Origin: Siphonodentalium dalli
Lineage: Eukaryota; Mollusca; Scaphopoda; Gadilida; Siphonodentaliidae
DNA: 64,000 nt
Direction of reading: 5' to 3'
NCBI GenBank assembly: GCA_032622095.1
Contig: CP136066.1
Location: forward strand, 48,520,911 to 48,584,910
Part shown: one piece after another, positions 22,943-33,159 of the stretch
Numbering within the stretch: position 1 is the stretch's first letter
How the letters are laid out: the number at the start of each line of letters is the position of its first letter
Translations under genes and position numbers: made by a program
Notes under the pieces: generated by a model
The model's database searches: none
Told to the model about the DNA's origin: nothing
Seen by the model: the letters and a program-made list of their open reading frames with translations, nothing else

Positions 22943-23975
22943 TATAACATATATTTGATACATTTGCTTGAAAACTGTCCAAAATTATCCATTTAAAGTA
23001 GCACACTCGTTTTTAATTTAAATTGTTTTAATTTACGACATACCCATTGTTTCACTGGTAATTTTCGACAGAAAGCCCTGGAGCGATCCTGATGTATTTT
23101 GTGGCAAGAGCTCTACGTCATGGCGCATTCGGCAAACCTCGTCAGATTCCATTTCAGACTCGGCTTTAATACAAGGCCATGGTTGATTCGAACTCTATCA
23201 TGTTATTTTGGGCTCGGTGACTGGGTCAAGTACAGGCGCGCCAATTTGAATTTAGATGTACTCCGTCGGTACGAAAACATTTACATTTAACGTCGAATCA
23301 AGCAATATAAAAGTGTTGTTTTACAACACTGATATAGAATATTCCATAAAATATCTATATGAAATTACCGTTGCGAGGTGACACAATTGGCGGATATGCC
23401 GTTGTCGAGTCATTACATACACCGCAAATCGGTGCTATATCAATGTCATTAAAATCGGATGGTTGACCCATGTTTCCGGATATTTGGTGATCAAAGAGCC
23501 ATAAATAATTATTGGATCGAATAACTGGTAAAACACCACACGTAATCGGAATATTTTATGCGAAACGTCGGCTATAGAGTGGTGACAAATATAATCATCC
23601 GCGAAAAATGAGTTCAAATTGCACCAGAGAGCTAGGCCCCAGAGGTCATAGGTCGAGGTGTCCAGAATGCGTCATGACGTTCCTACAGGCGGCGTAACGA
23701 GAATTTCTTATCTGTGTGATGCCAAAATTATTGCAAAACAATGAATTTCATCGAAAAAACCTTTAAAATATAATTTTCGTATTAACGGAAGCTGCCACTT
23801 TTGTCAAGTATTGTAGGTAACAGGTAATTCTAGGAGAATAAACGCGAGTGGAAACAGTAAAATTAAAACCTACACGTATGGCATATATCAGTGTACATAT
23901 TTGAATCCGAGTTTGTGATCGGTTGATCATGTACACGGCGGGAATGATCAAATCTGTCGAGATATCAACTGGACC
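22943..23975. other. unannotated stretch, no confident gene
   Basis: No repeat family is recognised. A 63-codon plus-strand ORF at 23099-23290 resembles no family I know, and no splice context was evident. Confidence 0.4.
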
Positions 23976-23978
23976 ATT

Positions 23979-24058
23979 GGAGCAACGTGACGTCATGTTT
24001 GGCATTCTACTTTTCCATATTGTTGGGAGTCATAAAGCCAACATGACGTCACGATGTT
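23979..24058. repeat. hairpin with a CRE-like site in each arm
   Basis: Arms ACGTGACGTCATGTTTGGC and GCCAACATGACGTCACGAT flank a 35-bp centre. Each arm contains TGACGTCA (23988-23995 and 24044-24051), the CREB/ATF palindrome. Confidence 0.7.
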
Positions 24059-24179
24059 CGAGCGTGGCATGTTCTCTCTGTCCATGTCATCGATCGCTGG
24101 TATCCAATGGTAACCGGCCGTTTACGGTCACACAAAGAAAGCGGATTAAAACGCACTATAAGGATTGGATTGACTTTAA

Positions 24180-24572
24180 CCCTTTACCCAACAAACCGGC
24201 CAAAACCGGCCAAATAAAGCTTCAACAGCCTAAAATATCTTCGGTCTGTCTCAATAAAACCATACAAATATGGATATCATTGGAACCGGCTCCTTGACCA
24301 CATTGTGATAGTTACAGTTATGCCCTGTGCCAATGCATTCTCTTATATATGCGAGTCGACCATAGGTCGCCTCGCATATATAAGAGAATGCATTGGCCTA
24401 AAATAAAATCTTTTTTTAACACTTTTTACCATTTTTTCTTACATTCTTTAACAATTTTATAATTTTTAATGTGTTAAGCCAATGCATTCTCTTATATATG
24501 CGAGGCGACCTATGGTCGACTCGCATATATAAGAGAATGCATTGGCACAGGGCCGTTCTGTTGGGTAAAGGG
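24180..24572. mobile_element. MITE family E, copy 1 (intact)
   Basis: TTAA-flanked with termini CCCTTTACCCAACA and TGTTGGGTAAAGGG. It contains two 69-bp palindromes in opposite orientation (24329-24397 and 24478-24546) around an AT-rich spacer with TTAACAATTTTATAATTT. The left part also has ACCGGCCAAAACCGGCC. Probably piggyBac-like by target site. It lies at the left edge of the next family I element. Confidence 0.88.
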
Positions 24573-24579
24573 TTAAGGG

Positions 24580-25000
24580 AACTATTGCAGAATGAGGTCC
24601 CCATTTAATTATGCTACCCCATGCACACAGCGTGCTATATAGCATCCCCAAATTCCCCCTCTGGGGGGATCTCAATCTGCCTATAGGCCACATTTTCTGG
24701 GAATTATCTAGTCTCAAATTTACATTGTTTACATTTTTTCTTTCTGGATAGGAAGTTTCTATATCCCCTAATTTGCAGAAGCTAAAATGCATAATCGAGG
24801 TGACTAATGAGTGACCATCAGCAACTTGAACTGGGGAACTTCAATTTACCCTACGTCTTATCTAGCAGTTGAGGCCTCATCATAATTAGGTTCACAAGGG
24901 GGGATTTGGCGATGCTAGCCCGCCGTGTGAGACATCGTCACTAAATTCACCCTCTGGGGACCTCGTTCTGCAAATGACAGACGCACTATATCCAGACTTG
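24580..25000 (+). mobile_element. family I hAT-type MITE, copy 2 (decayed)
   Basis: Contains a partial family palindrome at 24590-24682 (GCAGAATGAGGTCCCC ... GATCTCAATCTGCC) and a second at 24870-24972, then the right end CGCACTATATCCAGACTTG. Its middle (CCCCTAATTTGCAGAAG, AAAATGCATAATCGAGGT) matches family I copy 1 at 19056-19100. Confidence 0.6.
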
Positions 25001-25075
25001 TAATTCAACTGGTATATTTTTTCAATAGACAAAAGACGACGAAAGGGGGGAAAATCAGTAATGAAATATAGTTAG

Positions 25076-25336
25076 CCCTTCGATGACTGGAGCTTTGTGA
25101 AATTTTGCGAAAACCCAGTGTGAATGCATTCTCTTATATATGCGAGCCTGCATGCCATAGGGAGCCTCACATATATACGAGAATACGTTAGCCTAACAAT
25201 ATTTACCTTGACCTTGTAAGTCAGTGCATTCTATGATATATGCGAGCCGCCCTAAACTGTATACTTGCATATATAAGAGAATGCACTGGCAGAGGGGTTT
25301 TAATGCTGTACCAGTGCAGCTCCCGTCACAAAAGGG
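25076..25336 (+). mobile_element. MITE family D, copy 2
   Basis: The left end CCCTTCGATGACTGGAGC follows TTAG (a changed TTAA). The right end GTCACAAAAGGG abuts TTAA. It carries two degenerate palindromes, at 25120-25192 and 25221-25290. Confidence 0.75.
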
Positions 25337-25340
25337 TTAA

Positions 25341-25935
25341 TAACCCAATTCACCGGGTAACATTCAAGTTTCATTTTTTTCCATGAAGTTTTGAAATAGA
25401 AAAGGTAATGCAACTACGAAAAATGTTGTCTCCCTATTATGTTTTCGTCACATGTTTGTGGTCATTCTTGTTGCTGGCTTCACATATTTGGCCACCGAGA
25501 GTCAAACAGTGAGTGGGTTTTTTTTCTAGATCTATATGTCACACACATGAGTTTTGTTTACTCTACTCTATCATCGGACATGAGAGAGATGTATAGGGTA
25601 TGATATGCAAGCGCGCATACCAAACACACGAAAACCGACGTACAGCACTTAATCTTCGATATGACCATTCCATTCATCGTTTAGACTTCGCGTTCCATAT
25701 AGTACTCGTATCACATTTGTTTATATAATCTTTAAGCCTCAGATTAGACCGAATAATTGCGACATTTTGTCACGTTCCGGGAATCAATCTGGGTCGCTAA
25801 TTACAGGCAATACATACGGACTTCAGGTAGACACTGCTTGATCTTATCAACTTTTTACAGATCCGGAATAGCCCGCTCGAAAAGTTCTGTACATCATGCA
25901 CTTCCTCTCCAAGCTTTATATCAGCACGGGCATTT
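25341..25935. other. unannotated stretch, no gene seen
   Basis: No recognised repeat or exon. Confidence 0.4.
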
Positions 25936-26460
25936 CCGTAGATCACAATCATGATGACAGATAACACATCTTTGTTTACAGTATTTTAATACTTAACCCT
26001 TTACCCAACAGAAGGGCCCTGTGCCAATGCATTCTCTTATAAGAGAATGCATTGGCTTAACACATTAAAAATTATAAAATTGTTAAAGAATGTAAGAAAA
26101 AATGGTAAAAAGTGTTAAAAAGAGATTTTTTTTAGGCCAATGCATTCTCTTATATATGCGAGGCGACCTATGGTCGACTCGCATATATAAGAGAATGCAT
26201 TGGCACAGGGCATAACTGTAACTATCACAATGTGGTCCGTAGATCACAATCATGATGAAAGAACGAATGTTCCATAAGATTATATGTCTTCAGCGTATAA
26301 TATATCATATTTCAAGAGACAACGAGAAATGGTCACGCTAAATGAGATTCTGACACATTGTTCACATTCTTCAAATAACATAGTCTTATAGCGTGGGGCC
26401 AGCAAATGGATAGATAACACATCTTTGTTTACATTATTTTAATACTTAAGTTACTGGCCC
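25936..26460. repeat. local duplication flanking MITE E copy 2
   Basis: CCGTAGATCACAATCATGATGA occurs both left of the MITE (about 25936) and right of it (about 26236). GATAACACATCTTTGTTTAC followed by ATTTTAATACTTAA also occurs on both sides (25958-25996 and 26412-26452). Part of the right copy resembles 33440-33570. Confidence 0.7.
25997..26237. mobile_element. MITE family E, copy 2 (right-truncated, one collapsed palindrome)
   Basis: The left end CCCTTTACCCAACAGAAGGG follows TTAA. The first palindrome (26023-26056) has lost its entire centre and is now a perfect 34-bp palindrome. The second (26136-26204) is intact. The right terminus is absent: similarity stops at CAATGTGGTC and the duplicated flank begins. 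Confidence 0.85.
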
Positions 26461-27040
26461 TCAGTGGACATCGAATGTTTGCATATTTTACATAGTTTTC
26501 GCATCCGCACCATTGACATTCTCGGTGAATAGCAATTCTAGCAACAAGAAGTGCACATTCCTTGGTCGGTTTCAGTATCACAAAAAACTGTTGTGGGTAG
26601 ACGCCCTCTCGAAACACACTGAAACCCCACGTGATCTAAAATTGTCGCCGTCCATATATGGAGGCCCGAATAAGGTAGCTATGTCATTTCTCAGCCACTT
26701 AACCGATTTCGGTCAAACAAAAAAGGCGTTGTAGTGTGGCACCAAGACCCTTTCGCAAGCCCCACCCGATTCAACATTGCCGCCGCATTGAATCTCCAAT
26801 GTTCTTTCTGCCATTTTGGCAGTCATCCCACTTCACGCGGATGTCTGTTCAATAAAAACAAGGCGCATACACAATGAATACAGCACATTCACATCGATAT
26901 AATCACACACCCTTTACATTCACACAAAATTAGCACCCGTATATAGGAATCAGTACATTTCGCCATACAGTTTACATGACCGTTTCGGATGTTCATTAAC
27001 CAATAACTGAAGTCGACAGTTATTGTTAGCTCAACTTACT
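26460..27040. other. unannotated stretch, no gene seen
   Basis: No recognised repeat or exon. Confidence 0.4.
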
Positions 27041-27043
27041 TTG

Positions 27044-27840
27044 TAAGTGATTTTGGGGTCGTTCGGCCAAAAAACATGGCCGACAGCAGCCATCTTGGAT
27101 TTTACTCTTTGCATGACTAAATCCTTTGGCGCGGGCTACAGGTCGTACCTTTGGTCTGATCTTTATGTAATTTGTCATGAATGTTGATATTGACATGTAG
27201 ATGGGAACGAGTCATTTTGGGGTCATCTGGCCAAAAAAAATGGCGCTGGCGGCCATCTTGGATTTCAAAATTCAATCCATTGGCGCGGGCTACAGGTCGT
27301 GCTGTTCGTCTGATCATCATGAAATTTGTCATGGATGTTAATATTGACATGTAGATGGGAACGAGTGATTTTGGGTTCGTTCAGCCAAAAAACATGGCCG
27401 CCAGCAGCCATCTTGGATTTTACTCTTTGCATGACTAAATTCTTTGGCGCGGGCTACATTTTGTAGCTTTGGTCAGAACTTCATGAAATTTGTCATGGAT
27501 GTTAACAATGACATGTAGATGGGAAACGAGTCATTTTGGGGTCGTTCAGCCGAAAAACATGGCCGCCAGCAGCCATCTTGGATTTGACTATTTGCATGAC
27601 TAAATCCATTGGCACAGGCTACAGGTCGTACCTTTGATCAGATCATTATGAGATTTGTAAAGGCTGTAGATGGGAACAGGTAATTTTGGGGTAATTCGGA
27701 AAAAAACATGGCTGCCGGTGGCCATTTTAGAATTTACTCTTTGCATCAATAAATCCTTTGGCACACCATAATCACCACATCCCTGATCCGATCATTATGA
27801 AACCTGTGATGAATGTTGATATTGACATGTACATCTAGTC
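27044..27840. repeat. tandem repeat of about 158 bp with YY1-like motifs, five units
   Basis: Units contain GGTCGTTCGGCCAAAAAACA, GGCCGCCAGCAGCCATCTTG and GACATGTAGATGGGAACGAG. The CCATCTTGGATTT block resembles the YY1 site (AAGATGGC core) in reverse. Units are 150-168 bp and diverge rightward. One inverted unit lies at 29390-29535. Confidence 0.85.
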
Positions 27841-27965
27841 TTACTTAGACATTTCAATTAGCACCTTTCCTATTCCTCCATTTACTGTCAACCATAAAAT
27901 TATTCCCCTACCTAAGTTAAGTTTGATAAACATCGGAAACGCACACGTTACCTCAAGCCGATTGT

Positions 27966-28175
27966 ATGCATGCGCTTGCTGCGTGTTGTTATTGTGTGCA
28001 CGCGCTTGCTGCATGTTGTTATTGTGTGCACGCGCTTGCTGCATGTTGTTATTGTATGCACGCGCTCGCTGCATGTTGTTATTGTGTGCACGCGCTTGCT
28101 GCATGTTGTTATTGTGTGCACGCGCTCGCTGCATGTTGTTATTGTGTGCACGCGCTTGCTGCATGTTGTTATTGT
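27966..28175. repeat. 30-bp minisatellite, seven units
   Basis: Unit includes GCACGCGCTTGCTGCATG and TTGTTATTGTGT. A period of 30 keeps several frames open on both strands (Leu/Cys-rich and Asn/Ala/His-rich), so these ORFs are artefacts. Confidence 0.95.
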
Positions 28176-28286
28176 GAGACTACATGACATTGTGCTGGAA
28201 TTTAAACAATATGTTACTTATAATTGTTTTGGTAGTTTTGAAAAGTTGTTCAAATCATTAATGTCCTATTAAAATGTACTGGAGTA

Positions 28287-28446
28287 TAAGGAATGACTTG
28301 CACATCGACTGGGGGTCATCGGTTTTGACCAGCAGAGTAATTAAACAAAGTTCGTCGTGTGAATCCCTTCAGGATTCCCACACTTTGTTTAATTACTCTG
28401 TCAGTCAAAATCCAATGACCCCAATCGATCTACAAGTCATTCCTTA
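28287..28446. repeat. long imperfect palindrome (hairpin 3)
   Basis: Arms of about 70 bp run from AAGGAATGACTTG to CAAGTCATTCCTT. They include GTAATTAAACAAAG against CTTTGTTTAATTAC and a centre near GAATCCCTTCAGGATTCC. MITE G copy 1 is inserted at the TTAA at its right edge. Confidence 0.85.
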
Positions 28447-28447
28447 A

Positions 28448-28694
28448 CCCTTTGAGTGCCAGGGGCCGATCTCATCGGCCCTAAACCTACAAAATAAGTC
28501 TGTTAAAGAATATAAGAATAAATTATTAAAATTTAAATAAAAAGTAAAACAAAAAATAAAAAAAAATAAAAATAAAAAGGCCAATGCATTCTCTTATATA
28601 TGCGAGGCGACCTATGGTCGACTCGCATATATAAGAGAATGCATTGGCACAGGGTATATGGGTTGATACAAAAATAGACCTGGCACTCAAAGGG
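28448..28694. mobile_element. MITE family G, copy 1
   Basis: TTAA-flanked with termini CCCTTTGAGTGCCAGG and CCTGGCACTCAAAGGG. It carries a single 69-bp palindrome (28580-28648) and the GTTAAAGAATATAAGAA spacer shared with families E and H. Confidence 0.88.
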
Positions 28695-28699
28695 TTAAA

Positions 28700-29385
28700 T
28701 ATACTCTTTATCAACCTGGTACACATGAGATTATATTAATTTTCTAACTTGTTTAATGTACTGTAAAAAATAATGAACATCGGCGTTAAAACTTTTGAAA
28801 TCGGGCAATTGTTATCAAATTATGCCCTTAACTTTTTAAATGTTGGCATCTGTTGGCATCTGCCATATTCTGAAAATCCGCTAATGTGTACATGTACGCA
28901 TGTATCTTCTTATTTCTGTCGAACTATGGCTTAATACTCGAACTTATTTCCTATATAAAAGATCAAATCTTGGTGAAAATGGTATTTTTCTGGCGGCCAT
29001 TTTGAACATTGAAGATAGCCGTCACAGGGTCGAGCAAAAACAGTGGAAACATAGATTTCCGAACTCAGACTCAGTAAAGTCGAAGCTATATTCAAAAAGA
29101 TATATTTTCCAAAATCCACAAGAAAGAAAAACTGAACTAAGTAAGGAAAATAGCATGACATTTGGAATATATGGCCGAATTGGTATACATAATACAGTTT
29201 AATACTGCGTTTATGTCAAGTACTAGTATTCATTTGTTGTCAATGTTATTGAATGGTTCTTCTCTGCAACACGGGGTGGGGTGGTCGATGAGACTCAAAA
29301 ATATTTTTCCTGCAAGTCTTTTTGACTGTTTTTGCAATGAGTTTGGCTTAAAACACATCTATATGTCAATATTAAAATAAATGAC
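28700..29385. other. unannotated stretch, no confident gene
   Basis: ORFs of 100 and 76 codons overlap on opposite strands at about 28900-29200 and match no family known to me. Confidence 0.4.
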
Positions 29386-29389
29386 AAAT

Positions 29390-29535
29390 TTCATGATGAT
29401 CAGACACACAGTATAGCCTGTAGCCCATGCTAATGGATTGAATTTTGAAATCCAAGATGGCCGCTGGCAGCCATGTTTTTATTTGGCCGAATGACCCCAA
29501 AATGACTCGTTCCTATTTATATGTCAATGCTAACA
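29390..29535 (-). repeat. inverted single unit of the YY1-like tandem repeat
   Basis: Reverse-complement match to the units at 27044-27840: AATCCAAGATGGCCGCTGGC, TTGGCCGAATGACCCCAAAA and TGACTCGTTCC. The AAGATGGCCGC block is close to a consensus YY1 site. Confidence 0.8.
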
Positions 29536-29584
29536 TCCATGACTAATAGTATACACAGAAATTCATATACATCTGTTTACAGTG

Positions 29585-29795
29585 AATTTCCCCCCGCAAA
29601 TCTGTTTCAGTGTTAAAAGGGGGGTGGGTGTCCAAAAATGGTCAGAACAAACTGAAAAATTTTGGACGCGGGGGTGGGTGGGTCCCAAGAAGGGTCGAAA
29701 GTAAAAAATCAGCATACGTGCCTCAAAAACTTTTTCCTACCCCCCCCCCCCCTGTGCAATACGCTAAAAAGTGTAAGCGGGGTGCATGTGTATAA
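29585..29795. repeat. repeat with G-rich block and poly-C tract, copy 2
   Basis: GGGGGGTGGGTGTCC, then GCGGGGGTGGGTGGGTCCC, then a poly-C run before CCTGTGCAATACGCTAAA. Same layout as 10140-10300. Confidence 0.6.
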
Positions 29796-29869
29796 TTGTA
29801 TATATAATCCCCACTCATGGCATTCCATCAGGCTCGTATCTTATTGACTTAATTTCGAATTACAGTTAA

Positions 29870-30127
29870 CCCTTCCATGACTGGAGCTTACTGAAATTTG
29901 TGAAAACCCTGTGCCAATGCATTCTCTTATATATGTGAGTCTCCCATATAGAGAGCCTCCCATATATAAGAGCATACATTGGCCTAACAATATTTACCTT
30001 CACCTTGTAAGTCAGTGAATTCTCTTAAATATTCGAGGCTCCATATGGGAGACACGCATAAGAGAACGCGCTGGCACAGCATCTTATCTTTAATGCTGCA
30101 CCAGCGCAGCTCCAGCCATGGAAGGGT
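29870..30127 (+). mobile_element. MITE family D, copy 3
   Basis: The left end CCCTTCCATGACTGGAGC follows TTAA. The right end CAGCCATGGAAGGG is intact, but the right TTAA has become TCCT. Degenerate palindromes lie at 29913-29983 and 30011-30075. Confidence 0.8.
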
Positions 30128-30256
30128 CCTATTTCCTTCATATATAATGTAATTCTAATCAAATTCTTGAGCAATACTTCTCGGTACAAAATATTCTTGA
30201 ACGGTTTTATTCTTGTATCCCATTACATCAATCCATCGGCGTTCATTATTCCAGAT

Positions 30257-30510
30257 CAAGCCTTGAAATAGGGTGCCTGTCATTTGCAGAATGAGGTCCC
30301 CAGAGGGTGAATTTAGTGATGCTACCCCGCATAGCTGGCTAGCATCACCAAATTCACCCTCTGGGAACCTCATTCTGCTGAGTTGTAAGCAGAATGAGGT
30401 CCCCAGAGGGTGAATTTGGTGATGCTAGCCCGCTATGTGGGGTAGCATCACTAAATTCACCCTCTGGGGACCTCATTCTGCAAATGACAGACACACTATT
30501 TCAAGGCTTG
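30257..30510. mobile_element. family I hAT-type MITE, intact copy
   Basis: Termini CAAGCCTTGAAATAGGGTG and CACTATTTCAAGGCTTG are inverted repeats, flanked by an exact 8-bp duplication TTCCAGAT (30249-30256 and 30511-30518). It contains two tandem palindromes of about 90-100 bp bounded by GCAGAATGAGGTCCCC and GGGGACCTCATTCTGC. The 8-bp duplication places it with hAT. Confidence 0.9.
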
Positions 30511-30518
30511 TTCCAGAT

Positions 30519-31030
30519 CAGCGAGAATAGAAGGTGGCACATCTCTAAATCAGAAATTCATGATAATCGGCTGGTTCAATTATCATTACAACCCTCGGTG
30601 TTATGTCTATACAAAAACGCCGACAGACAGAAGTGACTCCTTAAATAAGTCATAAACGTCCGCTTCTTTTTCCCCATCCTAATATTTGGATAACTCAGTT
30701 CCAACTCCCTTCCCAATATTTATATAACCGATTGCCCTGTGGCACTCACGGACGTCAATTCATCGATTCTTGAGCCGCCCAGCCAAGTGTCCCCAACTAA
30801 ATAAGATTTGAATAGTTATTCGACGGATCTCATCTTCGAACCAAAAACATTAAGAAATATCAGACATATATGGAAATCTAAGAAAAAGTTTTACGAGCTA
30901 CTGACAAAGTCTGGTCGCGTTGACTTGAGAAAATTAACACTTTATCTGAAATTAGCATTCAAATACAGAAATAGAAATTTATAGCTGAATACTTTTTATT
31001 AATGTTATTGAAATATCAAGTCAAAATTTT
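30519..31030. other. unannotated stretch, no gene seen
   Basis: AT-rich. Nothing recognisable. Confidence 0.4.
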
Positions 31031-31033
31031 ATG

Positions 31034-31290
31034 GCTGCTGTTGTTGTTGTTGTTGTTGGTATTATATTAGTATTGATATAAGACATCCTCGAAAAGTATA
31101 CTGATAGAACGTATTAGATGAATATAAAAACGACGATAATGAGGACTGACGATGGTTAACAGAGAGACTACCGCCATATATATCTATCAATCTTCTTCTA
31201 TCTCATTCTATCTTATTCTTCTTATCTTCTTCTACTTTTCCTCTTCTTCCTCTTTTCCTCTTCTTCTTTTTCTGCTTCTTCTTCTCCATT
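31034..31290. repeat. (TTG)n and pyrimidine-rich (CTT)n tracts
   Basis: A short (TTG)7-like run at 31037-31059 and an imperfect CTT/CCT tract at about 31190-31290. The Phe/Ser-rich and Lys-rich ORFs there are artefacts. Confidence 0.85.
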
Positions 31291-31438
31291 TTATGTATAT
31301 GTATATATTTCGCACTAAGCACTTTGTAAATATTGCACATCTCGCCAGTAACATGTGAATTCATGTCTTTGAGATTAAAGCATAGCATAGCATAGAAAAA
31401 GTACAACAGAACCTAAAGTACATACCTGAGATTCGTAC

Positions 31439-31495
31439 ACATGGTGGGAAGTCACGTGGTTTATATACATGGTGGGAAGTCACGTGGTTTCGAGG
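31439..31495 (+). promoter_or_regulatory. tandem repeat carrying two CACGTG E-boxes
   Basis: ACATGGTGGGAAGTCACGTG followed by GTTT occurs twice, about 28 bp apart, giving two canonical CACGTG E-boxes (USF/MYC-type sites). A third ACGT core (TACCACGTATT) follows, then AAAATGGCCGAG, a YY1-like start-site block. A 78-codon ORF begins at 31469 and ends near an AATAAAG. This could be a small promoter-plus-transcript unit, but no protein family is recognised. Confidence 0.35.
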
Positions 31496-31703
31496 TTGGT
31501 GAGTACCACGTATTCAAAATGGCCGAGACGAGCGCAAACGCACAAAAACATAATCTTTGAGGAACTGACACAAAACGTAGCATTACGAGCATATGCTATT
31601 TTATGTTTAAAACAAGTTGATAGCTTATTTGTTCGGAAATACTCAGTAGTTTTCTGTAACATTCTGACCAAAGTTGATAATAAAGAAACTTTCCAGAGAA
31701 TAT

Positions 31704-31838
31704 GAGGCCTAAGCAGAATGAGGTACGCAGATGGTGAATTTAGTGATGCTAGCCCGCTATGTTACGTGGGATAGCATCACTAAATTCACCCTCTGGGACC
31801 TCATTCTGCAAACGACAGGCACACTTAACTCAGGCTTG
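31704..31838 (+). mobile_element. family I hAT-type MITE, copy 4 (left end lost)
   Basis: The family palindrome GCAGAATGAGGTACGCAG ... CTGGGACCTCATTCTGC is followed by the right terminus CACACTTAACTCAGGCTTG. The left terminus is absent. Confidence 0.75.
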
Positions 31839-31839
31839 C

Positions 31840-32248
31840 ATGGATGTGGTTATAAGGTCTCCGTGGTGGGATTTTTACACCCCTCCACATTGAACCAGGC
31901 CCAAATCCCCGAATCCATGAATGCATTTGCAACCCCTTTTTTTGAATTTTCAAACTGGTCTCTCGAGCTTTCCAACATCAAATAATTCCTTGACACCCCT
32001 TATAGTTGGACACATTCCAACCCGATGATCATTTCAATCAAAAAACTTACCGAAAGAGCCAAAGAGGGAAAATCAAACTACCATAGCAAATTCATTCTAT
32101 TTTCTTATATCTGAACAGTCCAATTGCTCGCTGCACAACCACTGCACAGTCTCGCGGGCTATATACATGCACTACATGATCTACGTGATCTACATGCTGA
32201 TATATGTTATGATTTAAAGGACCTTAATAATAAATTTCGCCGAATTTG
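31840..32248. other. unannotated stretch, no gene seen
   Basis: Nothing recognisable. Confidence 0.35.
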
Positions 32249-32249
32249 T

Positions 32250-32530
32250 CAGGGGGTGGTATCTAAACAGCCAACATTGGTCAAAACATTTCAATGAAAT
32301 TTCATGCCCGACACAACCTTGGTTGGAAATTTTTACACGAATATAGGTTGAAATTGATTTTTGAAACAATTAATTAGTGGGAAATTTGTTGCTTTTAGAC
32401 CAAGAGTAGCATATTTTTCAATGTTTGGTCTGAAATGGCCATCATTTTGAAATTTTCCAACCTTAGGGGGATGTCAGGAAATGTCCAACTTTTGAAAAGT
32501 TTGAGGCATAAGTTAGAAAGGGGTGCAAAT
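32250..32530 (+). repeat. dispersed repeat K, copy 2
   Basis: Matches 19884-20153 in order: TTGGTTGGAAATTTTTACAC, TTAATTAGTGGGAAATTTG, GTCTGAAATGGCCATCA, TTCCAACCTTAGGGGGATGT. Confidence 0.6.
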
Positions 32531-32600
32531 GGAGTTTGGTCGGGCGGGTGGGATGCTGTTGGCAATTTCACCCTCCTCTCCTCCCCACTGAGACCCTTTA

Positions 32601-33156
32601 CACCCCTGGTCAAGTGGTCCTGCAAATGTGCTATGATGCTGGTGGGTCCTGCTGAATTGATATGATGTTGTTAGGGCAAACTGATGCTGTTAAGAAAAAG
32701 TACCGTTATTTTTTCTAAAGTTGTCATTGTTGTGGTATTTGGCTAATCCGAGGGATTTGAGAAAAAGCCAGTGTATGTATAAAACATTCAAGAACAAAGC
32801 CAGTGTATGTATGAAACATTCAAGAACACATAGATATTTTTTTGAAAAATTGAATAATGGCTGTGCTGGTGTTTGTAAAACGACACGAATAGCCATATTG
32901 ATTAGAGTCGATTTTCAACAACCAATACAATTGCTATTACAACTATTTCGCAAAATATATGTGTTATCGAATATTTGATACAAATAATGGCTATTCCTTG
33001 ATATGCTCAGATTATTCGAAATCTACAATAATGACAACTTTATAAAAAATAACGGTACTTTTTCGTAACAGCATCAGTTTGTCATAACAGCATCATAGCA
33101 ATTCAGCAGGACCTAACCGCATCATAGCACATTTGCAGGACCACTTGGCCAGGGGT
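32601..33156. mobile_element. TIR element J, copy 1, with arms over 110 bp
   Basis: The left end CACCCCTGGTCAAGTGGTCC and right end GGACCACTTGGCCAGGGGTG are inverted, and the symmetry continues through AAAGTACCGTTATTTTTT. A 5-bp CTTTA lies directly outside both ends. Internal tandem CCAGTGTATGTATRAAACA lies near 32770. No transposase ORF. A fragment of the same family is at 45166-45293. Confidence 0.8.
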
Positions 33157-33159
33157 GCT

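Noticed and set aside
23099-23290. 63-codon ORF as a gene
   Set aside because: No recognisable domain, no splice or promoter context, and length within chance expectation.
27841-28272. Several 73-107-codon ORFs rich in Cys, Leu, Ala or Asn
   Set aside because: Open only because the 30-bp minisatellite unit is a multiple of three.
31439-31560. Short ATGGCCGAGACG-initiated reading frame as a gene start
   Set aside because: It reaches a stop after 13 codons and no donor site restores it.
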